NCBI GenBank assembly: GCA_964631965.1
Contig: CAZWAR010000072.1
Location: forward strand, 1 to 15,735
DNA length: 15,735 nt
Origin: CAIQPS01 sp964631965
GTDB lineage: Bacteria > Actinomycetota > Thermoleophilia > RBG-16-64-13
Direction of reading: 5' to 3'
Shown here: piece after piece, positions 1 through 6,610 of the stretch
How positions within the stretch are numbered: position 1 is the stretch's first letter
How the letters are laid out: each line of letters begins with the position of its first letter
Translations under genes and position numbers: made by a program
Notes under the pieces: generated by a model
The model's input: only the letters and a program-made list of their open reading frames with translations
The model's database searches: none
Told to the model about the DNA's origin: nothing

Positions 1-2
1 CG

Positions 3-809
3 CCGGTACTTCTGCTGGACGAACCGCTCAACAACCTCGACCTCAACCACCAACTCGAGATCATGCAGCTCCTCCGGCGCCTTCACCAGGCTGGCAGGAC
101 TATCGTCGTGGTCCTGCACGACCTGAACATCGCCGCTCAGTACTGCGAGCGCCTGGTGCTGCTCGACAGGGGCAGCATCGCCGCGCAGGGCGGCCCGACT
201 GAGATCCTCGATCCCGCTGTGATCCTCGAAGTGTTCCGGGTGCGCGTCTCCGTCCACCGGCAGGGCGTCCGTCCCTACATCACCCCTTTGTGGACCAAGA
301 CCCACGATTCGCTTTCACAGAACGAGACCCTGAACGTCCACGTGATGGCCGGTGGTGGTGCGGCCTCCGAGCTTCTGGAGGAACTGGTCCTACGAGGCTT
401 CACGCCGAGCGTCGGAATCGTCAGCGTATTCGACACCGACTATGTGACCGCTCAGCGCTACGAGTTGGACGTCCTCTCCGCACCGCCCTTCCAACCGTTT
501 CCCGACGAGGCCGTGCGACAGATGGAAGCGCGGGTCGGGGCGAGTGAAGCCGTAGTCGTCGCCCCGGTGTTCTTCAGTGCCGGGAACATCGAACTCCTCC
601 GAGTGGCTTTGGACGCAGCCCGGAAGGGTGCCCTGGTCATCTTCGTGGACCCCGGCTCCACCGGCGACAGGGATCTCACTGGAGGAGAGGCGGTGTCCCT
701 GGTCCAGCAGGCCCTGAGCGCGGGGGCGGTGACGGTCGAGGACACCCGGCAGGCCGTCGAAGAACTCCGGCGGACGGTGTCGGGGCACGGGGCGGCCCCC
801 CCGGCCTGA
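3..809 (+). CDS. ABC transporter ATP-binding protein with extra C-terminal domain (5' partial)
   Basis: This is the 3' part of an ABC ATPase, running off the left edge; 268 residues are visible and the Walker A and signature motifs are outside the window. The visible part opens with the Walker B LLLDEP (residues 3-8), a D-loop-like NNLDL and the switch histidine in VLHDLNIAAQYCERL (about 37-51). The wording around the switch histidine, and LVLLDRGSIAAQGGPTEIL, resemble FepC/FecE/BtuD-type ATPases that energise uptake of iron-siderophores, haem or cobalamin, so the protein should act at the inner face of the membrane with a BtuC-like permease. The substrate cannot be decided here. After the normal ATPase end (about residue 100) come some 160 more residues with alternating hydrophobic strands and a glycine-rich VMAGGG segment, suggesting a small Rossmann-like regulatory or binding domain. 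It is the only plus-strand gene and ends 18 bases from the purF stop, convergently. Confidence 0.88.
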   Translation, partial: PVLLLDEPLNNLDLNHQLEIMQLLRRLHQAGRTIVVVLHDLNIAAQYCERLVLLDRGSIAAQGGPTEILDPAVILEVFRVRVSVHRQGVRPYITPLWTKTHDSLSQNETLNVHVMAGGGAASELLEELVLRGFTPSVGIVSVFDTDYVTAQRYELDVLSAPPFQPFPDEAVRQMEARVGASEAVVVAPVFFSAGNIELLRVALDAARKGALVIFVDPGSTGDRDLTGGEAVSLVQQALSAGAVTVEDTRQAVEELRRTVSGHGAAPPA

Positions 810-827
810 CCGGGCTACACCAAGTCT

Positions 828-2285
828 CTACCGCTCCAGCACCTCACAGGGCATCTCGTAACGGAACTTCGACATCCGCATGTGCTCCGGCACCTCACAT
901 GGATAGTCCCCGGTGAAGCAGGCGAAGCAGAAGCCTCCGTCCGCGCTACCGCCCTGAATGGCACGCATGAGGCCGGCAAGAGACAGATAGGCCACCGACG
1001 TGGCGTTCAGTTCCTCACTGATCTCAGCCACGCTCTTGCCGAAGGCGATGAACTCGTCCTGGTTCGCCATGTCGATGCCGTAGAAGCAGGGAAAAACGAT
1101 GGGTGGAGAGCTGATGCGCAGGTGCACTTCCTTCGCACCGGCCTCGAACAGGACCCGAACCAGTGCACGGGTAGTATTGCCTCGGACGATCGAGTCGTCC
1201 ACCACCACCAAACGCTTGCCCTCGATGGCAGAGTTGAGCGTGTTGAACTTCATACGGATGCCGAGCTTGCGGATCCTGTCTTCGGGGTTGATGAACGTCC
1301 GGCCGATGTAGCGGTTCTTGACGAGGGCTTCGCCGTAGCGGATGCCGCTGCGGGCGGCGTAGCCGATGGCGGCCGAGTTGCCAGTGTCAGGGACCGGTAT
1401 GACCAGGTCGGCCGGAACCGGCGACTCTGCCGCCAGTTCCTCCCCCATCCGGCTGCGCGCAGCGTAGAGGGTCTGACCTTTCATCACCGAGTCGGGGCGG
1501 GCGAAGTAGATGAATTCGAACACGCAGAGCGCCTCGCGCTTGCGGTCCACCACCTGCTCGATGTGGTAGCCGTCCTCGTCGATCCAGCAGATCTCCCCGG
1601 GCTCTATCTCCCGCACCAGCTTCGCTCCGATGATATCCAGCCCCGACGATTCGCTGGCCAGACAGTAGCGCTCTTCGATCTGCCCGAGCACGAGCGGCCT
1701 GATGCCATACGGGTCCCGGAACCCATAGACAGCGTCGTTCGTGAGCAACACCGCGCTGAAGGCGCCGCGCAACTTCGGGATGATGTCCCGCAGGGCCCCG
1801 CGGATATCGCGGGAGGGATGCTCGGCCAGAAGAGCGGCGATCACCTCGGTGTCGGAGGTGCTCTCGAACTCGTGCCCGCTTCGCACGAGGCCGGCCCGCA
1901 GTTCGTCTGTGTTCACCAGGTTCCCGTTGTGACCCAGAGCGATGAACGAGCCGTTGCGGGTACGGGCGAAGGGCTGGGCGTTCCGCTGCTCGCTGGCGCC
2001 GGTCGTCGAGTACCGCACGTGGCCGATAGCGAGCTGCCCCGGCAGGGTCTTGAGGGTCTCCTCCTCGAACACCTGGGACACCAGGCCCATGTCCTTGTGG
2101 ACCGTCAACCGGTTACCGTCGGTGACTGCGATACCGGCCGACTCCTGACCCCGATGCTGGAGCGCGAACAAGGCGAAGAACGTGAGACGGGCAACGTCCA
2201 TGTCCGGGGCGTAGATGGCGAACACTCCGCATTCATCGTGGGGAGAATCGCTCTCCGGCAGCCCTTCAGGCCAGGGTTCCCGCAT
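828..2285 (-). CDS. purF: Amidophosphoribosyltransferase (glutamine PRPP amidotransferase)
   Basis: PurF makes 5-phosphoribosylamine from PRPP and glutamine, the first committed purine step, in the cytoplasm. The 485-residue product has an N-terminal Ntn-hydrolase glutaminase domain (DECGVFAIY, nucleophile Cys19; LQHRGQESAG 42-51; GHNGNLVN) and a C-terminal phosphoribosyltransferase domain with the PRPP loop VVVDDSIVRG (360-369). Cys19 follows 18 residues, so an autocatalytically removed propeptide is expected, as in Bacillus PurF. Cys254, Cys400, Cys453 and Cys456 have nearly the same spacing as the four 4Fe-4S ligands of Bacillus PurF, so an oxygen-labile cluster is likely. The open frame extends upstream over purL, but homology begins at this ATG, whose A is shared with the purL stop (TGATG), implying coupled translation. 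It is the last gene of the purS-purF group. Family feedback control is by AMP/GMP nucleotides. Confidence 0.97.
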   Translation of the reverse strand: MREPWPEGLPESDSPHDECGVFAIYAPDMDVARLTFFALFALQHRGQESAGIAVTDGNRLTVHKDMGLVSQVFEEETLKTLPGQLAIGHVRYSTTGASEQRNAQPFARTRNGSFIALGHNGNLVNTDELRAGLVRSGHEFESTSDTEVIAALLAEHPSRDIRGALRDIIPKLRGAFSAVLLTNDAVYGFRDPYGIRPLVLGQIEERYCLASESSGLDIIGAKLVREIEPGEICWIDEDGYHIEQVVDRKREALCVFEFIYFARPDSVMKGQTLYAARSRMGEELAAESPVPADLVIPVPDTGNSAAIGYAARSGIRYGEALVKNRYIGRTFINPEDRIRKLGIRMKFNTLNSAIEGKRLVVVDDSIVRGNTTRALVRVLFEAGAKEVHLRISSPPIVFPCFYGIDMANQDEFIAFGKSVAEISEELNATSVAYLSLAGLMRAIQGGSADGGFCFACFTGDYPCEVPEHMRMSKFRYEMPCEVLER

Positions 2286-4627
2286 CAGTCCCCCATGGCT
2301 CTGGGCAGAGCCGATTCGTAGACGTCCTTCAGCCTGTCGACCTCCACCTTGAGACTCGGCGCCTTCTCGCCGAGCGAGCCCACGCTCATCCTCAGGTCGG
2401 AGCCGCCCACTGTGCCCAGATGGTGGCAGGGCACGTCCAACTGCCGGCAGAATTCCTCCAGGCGGACGACGCCGTCCTGGGCCACCGTGACAACGGCCAG
2501 AGTGGGCGTCTCGCCGAAGAAGGCGATGTCCGGACGTTCCGAAAGGTGGACCGCATGCCCGTTGGTCCGCAGGTGGATGCCTCCGAGCCTCACGTCGGCG
2601 CCCACACCGCCCGAGAGGCAACTCTCGGCCAGGGCGACGGCCAAACCGCCGTCGGCCACATCGTGAGCCGACTTCAGCAGCCGGGCGGCTATGGCCTCCT
2701 GCAGTACTTTCTGCAACGCCGCCTCCGCGGCCAGGTCCACATCGGGGATGCGGCCTGCCGGCCGGCCCTTCGGACCCCCATACCAGCGCTTCTGATACTC
2801 GGAGCCGTCAAGCACCGGGGCCGCCCCGCCGAGCAGGTATATCTGGTCACCGGCATCCTTGAAGGCAACGGTGCAGTTGGCGGTGACGTCGTCCATCACC
2901 CCTAACATACCCACTACCGCGGTGGGGTAGATCGGCTGGTCGAAGCTTTCGTTGTACAGGCTGACGTTGCCGGAGATGACGGGGGTGCCGAGGGCTTCAC
3001 AGGCCTCGGCCATCCCCTCGATGGTTTGGGCGAGCTGGTAGGCGATGGGGCCGTTGTCGGGGTTGCCGAAGTTGAGGCAGTTGGTGATGGCAATGGGCTT
3101 GGCGCCCACGCACGACACGTTCCGCGCTGCCTCGCACACAGCGGCCTTGCCGCCCCGGTAGGGATCGAGGTAGGTCTGGCGCCCGTTGCCGTCGGTACAG
3201 ACGGCAATGCCGGCCCCGGTCTTCTTGATGCGAAGCAGCGCCGCATCTCCGCCGGGAACGATGACCGTGTTCAGCTGCACCTGGTGGTCGTACTGCTGGT
3301 ACACCCACCGGCGGCTGGCGATATTGGGCGAACCCATGAGGTCCAGCAGGATCTGGTCGAGCCCGGCCTGCGGCATGTCGTACTCCGCCGGGTCCACAGG
3401 TTCGTCCACCTCGTGGGCGGGGCGCACCCGCGGGATGTCGTAGCAGGGCGGTTCGGCCAGGTCGTTGGCGTTCATGTCGGCCACCATCTCACCGTGCCAG
3501 TAGACACGGAGCCGCTTGCTGCCGGTGACCTCGCCCACGATCGTGCAGTCGAGGTCCCAATCGTCGCAGACCTTCTTCACGGCCGACCACTTGTCGGGGG
3601 CGACGATCGCCAGCATCCGCTCCTGGCTCTCGCTGATCATGATCTCCCACGGCTCCATGTCGGCCTCGCGCAACGGCACCCGGTCGGCATGCAAATCGAT
3701 GCCCACCTCGCCCTTGGCCGCCATCTCGCTCGAGGACGAGGTTATGCCGGCGGCCCCCAGGTCCTGCAGGGCCACGAACAGGCCGGAGCGAAGCATCTCC
3801 AGGCACGACTCGAGCAGCTTCTTCTCCGTGAAGGGGTCGCCCACCTGGACGGAGGGACGTTTCTGCTCGAGGGTCTCGTCGAACACCTGGCTTGCCAGCA
3901 CGCTCGCCCCGCCGATGCCGTCCCGCCCGGTCTTCGACCCGATCAGTACCACGTGGTTGCCCACGCCGGCCGCTTTGCTGCGGATGATCTCATCGTGGCC
4001 GACCAGCCCCACCGTCATGGCATTCACCAGGCAGTTGCCCGCGTACGGATCCTCGAAGTAGATCTCACCCGCCACCGTAGGGATGCCCATGCAGTTCCCA
4101 TAACCGCCGACTCCGGCCACCACCTGCTCGAACAGGTATTTCTGCCGGTTCGTGACGGCGTCGGAGGGCGCCAGGTCGGCGGCCGCAGCAGCCACGGCCC
4201 CACTGCTCGCCCAACCGTCCCGGGCCGGTAGAGGCTCTATCTCCCCGAAGCGCAGGGAGTCGAGGCCGCAGATGGGCCGAGCTCCCATGGCGAAGATGTC
4301 CCGGATGATGCCGCCCACCCCGGTGGCCGCCCCCTGGTAGGGCTCCACGGCCGACGGGTGGTTGTGGCTCTCGATTTTCATCGCGATGGCCATCCCGCCG
4401 CCGATGTCCACAATTCCGGCGTTCTCGCCCGGGCCCTGCAACACGTGAGTGCCCGTAGTGGGGAAGCGCTTCAGAAGCGGCTTCGAATGCTTGTAGCCGC
4501 AATGCTCGCTCCACATGAGAGAAAAGACCGCCAGCTCGACGTGGGTCGGCTCCCGGTCCTGCAGTTCGCAGATACGCTCGTACTCCCACTGCGAGAGACC
4601 CAACTGCTCGTAGAGTTCGGCCATCAT
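2285..4627 (-). CDS. purL: Phosphoribosylformylglycinamidine synthase, large subunit (small-type PurL)
   Basis: PurL is the ATP-dependent catalytic subunit of FGAM synthase, converting FGAR to FGAM with ammonia supplied by PurQ and assembly helped by PurS. The 780-residue length fits the small PurL of Gram-positive bacteria (Bacillus about 740), not the roughly 1300-residue fused enzyme. Seen motifs are WSEHCGYKHSK (39-49, conserved histidine), KIESHNHPSAVEPYQGAATG (84-103) followed by GVGGIIRDI, and two repeated AIRS-type halves, the second carrying NCLNFGNP and ISGNVSLYNE. The start is ambiguous by one codon: two ATGs are adjacent (4627 and 4624), behind GGGAGAGGA. The first ATG overlaps the stop of the upstream zinc-ribbon gene (ATGA), and the 3' end overlaps the purF start, so the three genes look translationally coupled. 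No frameshift or missing motif is seen. Confidence 0.97.
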   Translation of the reverse strand: MMAELYEQLGLSQWEYERICELQDREPTHVELAVFSLMWSEHCGYKHSKPLLKRFPTTGTHVLQGPGENAGIVDIGGGMAIAMKIESHNHPSAVEPYQGAATGVGGIIRDIFAMGARPICGLDSLRFGEIEPLPARDGWASSGAVAAAAADLAPSDAVTNRQKYLFEQVVAGVGGYGNCMGIPTVAGEIYFEDPYAGNCLVNAMTVGLVGHDEIIRSKAAGVGNHVVLIGSKTGRDGIGGASVLASQVFDETLEQKRPSVQVGDPFTEKKLLESCLEMLRSGLFVALQDLGAAGITSSSSEMAAKGEVGIDLHADRVPLREADMEPWEIMISESQERMLAIVAPDKWSAVKKVCDDWDLDCTIVGEVTGSKRLRVYWHGEMVADMNANDLAEPPCYDIPRVRPAHEVDEPVDPAEYDMPQAGLDQILLDLMGSPNIASRRWVYQQYDHQVQLNTVIVPGGDAALLRIKKTGAGIAVCTDGNGRQTYLDPYRGGKAAVCEAARNVSCVGAKPIAITNCLNFGNPDNGPIAYQLAQTIEGMAEACEALGTPVISGNVSLYNESFDQPIYPTAVVGMLGVMDDVTANCTVAFKDAGDQIYLLGGAAPVLDGSEYQKRWYGGPKGRPAGRIPDVDLAAEAALQKVLQEAIAARLLKSAHDVADGGLAVALAESCLSGGVGADVRLGGIHLRTNGHAVHLSERPDIAFFGETPTLAVVTVAQDGVVRLEEFCRQLDVPCHHLGTVGGSDLRMSVGSLGEKAPSLKVEVDRLKDVYESALPRAMGD

Positions 4628-4848
4628 TCCTCTCCCTGTCCCCCGGTAGGGTCCTGGCTGGGCGAGCTCGCGCCGCCCTCAGGCTGTCCGGCGGGAGCCG
4701 GCACGCCTTTGCAGTCGGCACCACAGCCCGGGATCTCCCGCCAGTCGAGCTGGCTCAGGCAGACACGGCACACGCACGTCTCGGGGAGGTATCCCCTGAT
4801 GAACGAATCTCGCGCGCCACACCGTGGGCATACTGTGTGCCCCGTCAT
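4624..4848 (-). CDS. Small zinc-ribbon-like protein inside the pur operon (unknown function)
   Basis: This is a 74-residue ORF between purQ and purL that I do not recognise as a named family. The first 31 residues hold two CxxC knuckles, CPRC (7-10) and CRVC (27-30), separated by 16 residues, the usual spacing of a small zinc ribbon. Extra cysteines lie at 25, 42 and 46 (GCGADC). The last roughly 25 residues are rich in Gly, Pro, Ser, Gln and Glu and look disordered. The gene starts 4 bases after the purQ stop, with an AGAGG ribosome site lying at the end of purQ, and its stop overlaps the purL start as ATGA. That tight placement supports real translation. It could help assembly of the PurSQL complex, or be unrelated (a nucleic-acid or redox-related ribbon); the sequence does not decide. 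Confidence 0.75.
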   Translation of the reverse strand: MTGHTVCPRCGARDSFIRGYLPETCVCRVCLSQLDWREIPGCGADCKGVPAPAGQPEGGASSPSQDPTGGQGEE

Positions 4849-4852
4849 CGAC

Positions 4853-5564
<712 letters not shown>

Positions 5565-5572
<8 letters not shown>

Positions 5573-5735
5573 CCCCTTCGGACTCCAAAGCCCGAACGGC
5601 GATGAGGCGATGCCGACAGGCTTCGCTTGACAGGCGCGAGGCCAGGACGCAGGGAGCGGTCGTGGCAGCGCTACGGGCGCGACCGAGGACAACGCATCGC
5701 GCCGCCACGTGAAGAAATGACGGCCGCGTCTTCAT
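5565..5735 (-). CDS. Doubtful 56-codon ORF filling the purS-purQ gap
   Basis: A 56-residue reading frame starts with an ATG overlapping the purS stop (ATGA) and ends with a TGA just inside the purQ start region, so it would fill the gap with overlaps at both ends. The product is rich in Arg, Ala, Ser and Cys, with no motif I know, and has no separate ribosome site beyond coupling to purS. By my count about 70 percent of its third codon positions are G or C, little different from the competing purQ frame here and not convincingly gene-like. It may be a coupling peptide, a decayed gene or chance. I list it so that the spacer is documented. Confidence 0.2.
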
Positions 5736-5986
5736 CGCTGGTCGGATTCCAACTCGAAGCGGTAGTCCTCGATGATAGGGTTGGCGAGCAGCCGGCGGCA
5801 CATGTCGTCGACGGCGGCCTCCACTTCCTGCGACTCGGTGCCGGGCACATCCAGGGTGATGTAACGGCCCACCCTAATGTTGGTGACTCCGGCATGCCCG
5901 AGAGCCGGCAGGGCCCTCTCTATCACCGCGCCCTGGGGGTCGACGACGCCGGCCTTGGGCGTGACATAGACCGAGACCTTGTACAC
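5732..5986 (-). CDS. purS: Phosphoribosylformylglycinamidine synthase subunit PurS
   Basis: PurS is the small non-catalytic subunit that joins PurQ to PurL in the Gram-positive/archaeal type FGAM synthase. The 84-residue product has the family pattern: VYVTPKAGVVDPQG near the N terminus, ALPALGHAGVTNIRVGRY in the middle, and LLANPIIEDYRFE near the C terminus, matching the usual length of 80-85. It starts with GTG at 5986, chosen because a near-perfect ribosome site (AAGGAGG, 5996-6002) lies 9 bases upstream and homology begins there. It appears to be the first gene of a purS-Q-ZnR-L-F group: the 145 bases upstream hold a promoter-like sequence and a hairpin. Its stop is followed by an unusual spacer before purQ. 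Confidence 0.95.
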   Translation of the reverse strand: MYKVSVYVTPKAGVVDPQGAVIERALPALGHAGVTNIRVGRYITLDVPGTESQEVEAAVDDMCRRLLANPIIEDYRFELESDQR

Positions 5987-5995
5987 TCCGGTTCT

Positions 5996-6002
5996 CCTCC
6001 TT
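5996..6002 (-). promoter_or_regulatory. Strong ribosome binding site of purS
   Basis: AAGGAGG on the minus strand, 9 bases from the GTG at 5986. It fixes a non-ATG start for purS and is among the best ribosome sites in the window, which fits purS as the first gene of a transcript. Confidence 0.8.
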
Positions 6003-6011
6003 AGAGAGATG

Positions 6012-6035
6012 TGGCGCCCTCGCTGGGCGGCGCCA
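6012..6035 (-). promoter_or_regulatory. Hairpin in the purS leader
   Basis: TGGCGCC and GGCGCCA form a perfect 7-bp stem around a 10-base loop, ending about ten bases before the purS ribosome site. An alternative inner pairing (GCCC/GGGC) is possible. The sequence after the stem (CATCTCTCT) is only weakly U-rich. It could be a leader structure affecting purS translation, a weak attenuator, or the end of the upstream transcript. Confidence 0.4.
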
Positions 6036-6046
6036 AGTGAGGGACC

Positions 6047-6066
6047 ATCCTAGCCTTGATTCTAGC
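6047..6066 (-). promoter_or_regulatory. Candidate promoter for purS with an extended -10 and a direct repeat
   Basis: On the minus strand TGCTAGAAT (hexamer 6059-6064) fits an extended -10, TGnTATAAT with one mismatch. No good -35 is visible (CGGGAA lies at a 17-base spacing), which is tolerable for an extended -10 promoter. Transcription would begin near 6052, giving a leader of about 66 bases. A second near-copy, GCTAGGAT, lies 12 bases downstream of GCTAGAAT and could be an alternative -10 or part of an operator. Confidence 0.35.
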
Positions 6067-6131
6067 AGGTGTGGACGAGCGTTCCCGCTTCTCGGCAGGT
6101 GCCGAAGCCCAAAGAACACGAGGCCCCGTCG

Positions 6132-6566
6132 TCACGAGAGCGGGCGCCTGTACACCCTCTGCTCTTTGACGGCTTCGAATCCCAGGGCAGGGTAGAACGC
6201 CCGCGATTCTTCGCGCCTCGTGTCACTCCTCACCGTTATCACCCGATAGCCGCTCGCGCCGGCCCAGGCGGTTGCAGCCTCCACCAGCGCCCGGCCCACC
6301 CCCCGCCGCCGATGGCGTTCGTCGACGACGAGTCCTCCCACCTCACAAACCTCGGAAACAACGAGCATGATCTTCGGCATGATATGTATCCAGCCGAGCA
6401 GAACCCCGCCGCGTTCTTCGGCTACGAAGACTGCGTGGCGGCGGTCTCCGGCGACCGCTGTCAACCGGCGGCCGAGAGTGACCTCGTCCACCGGGTAGCC
6501 GAGTTGGCCGGACAACTCGGCGATAGCCGCGGCATCCTCGCGGGTTGCCGGTCTGACCTGGAACAT
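6132..6566 (-). CDS. GNAT-family N-acetyltransferase
   Basis: A 144-residue protein covering one whole GNAT domain, predicted to move an acetyl group from acetyl-CoA to an amine; the substrate is unknown. The N terminus FQVRPATREDAAAIAEL is the usual first strand and helix. The acetyl-CoA pyrophosphate loop is RRRGVGRAL (86-94), after VGGLVVDERH. The C-terminal SRAFYPALGFEAV (121-133) is the usual GNAT ending before the last strand. It follows purB by 44 bases, probably on the same transcript, and precedes the likely purS promoter. In Bacillus-type pur operons purC follows purB, so this gene occupies that place, but nothing in it resembles SAICAR synthetase. Its ribosome site (GGGGGTGA) lies partly in a hairpin. 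Confidence 0.88.
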   Translation of the reverse strand: MFQVRPATREDAAAIAELSGQLGYPVDEVTLGRRLTAVAGDRRHAVFVAEERGGVLLGWIHIMPKIMLVVSEVCEVGGLVVDERHRRRGVGRALVEAATAWAGASGYRVITVRSDTRREESRAFYPALGFEAVKEQRVYRRPLS

Positions 6567-6573
6567 CAGTCAC

Positions 6574-6598
6574 CCCCGCCTCTCGGCGTCCGGCGGGG
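6574..6598 (-). promoter_or_regulatory. Hairpin between purB and the acetyltransferase gene
   Basis: CCCCGCC and GGCGGGG pair perfectly (7 bp, all G-C) around an 11-base loop, just after the purB stop. The 3' arm overlaps the GGGGGTGA ribosome site of the acetyltransferase gene. There is no U-run, so it is not a standard terminator. It could lower translation of the downstream gene or protect the purB 3' end. Confidence 0.35.
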
Positions 6599-6610
6599 AC
6601 GTTCTCGACC

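Noticed and set aside
800..814. CCCGG-N5-CCGGG hairpin between the converging ABC ATPase gene and purF as a terminator
   Set aside because: The stem is only 5 bp and there is no T-run on either side, so I cannot support a terminator call.
882..2321. Long plus-strand open frame opposite purF
   Set aside because: PurF is certain on the minus strand from catalytic and cluster residues. The opposite frame is an artefact of GC-rich codon use, rich in Val, Asp, His and Arg with no recognisable domain.
3026..4231. Plus-strand open frame of about 400 codons opposite purL
   Set aside because: The same GC-rich mirror effect. The minus strand encodes clear PurL motifs throughout, and the mirror product has no motif or convincing ribosome site.
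5573..5692. N-terminal extension of PurQ by 40 residues
   Set aside because: It begins only at a TTG without a good ribosome site and does not look like any PurQ N terminus. Shorter starts at 5572, 5563 or 5548 are better.
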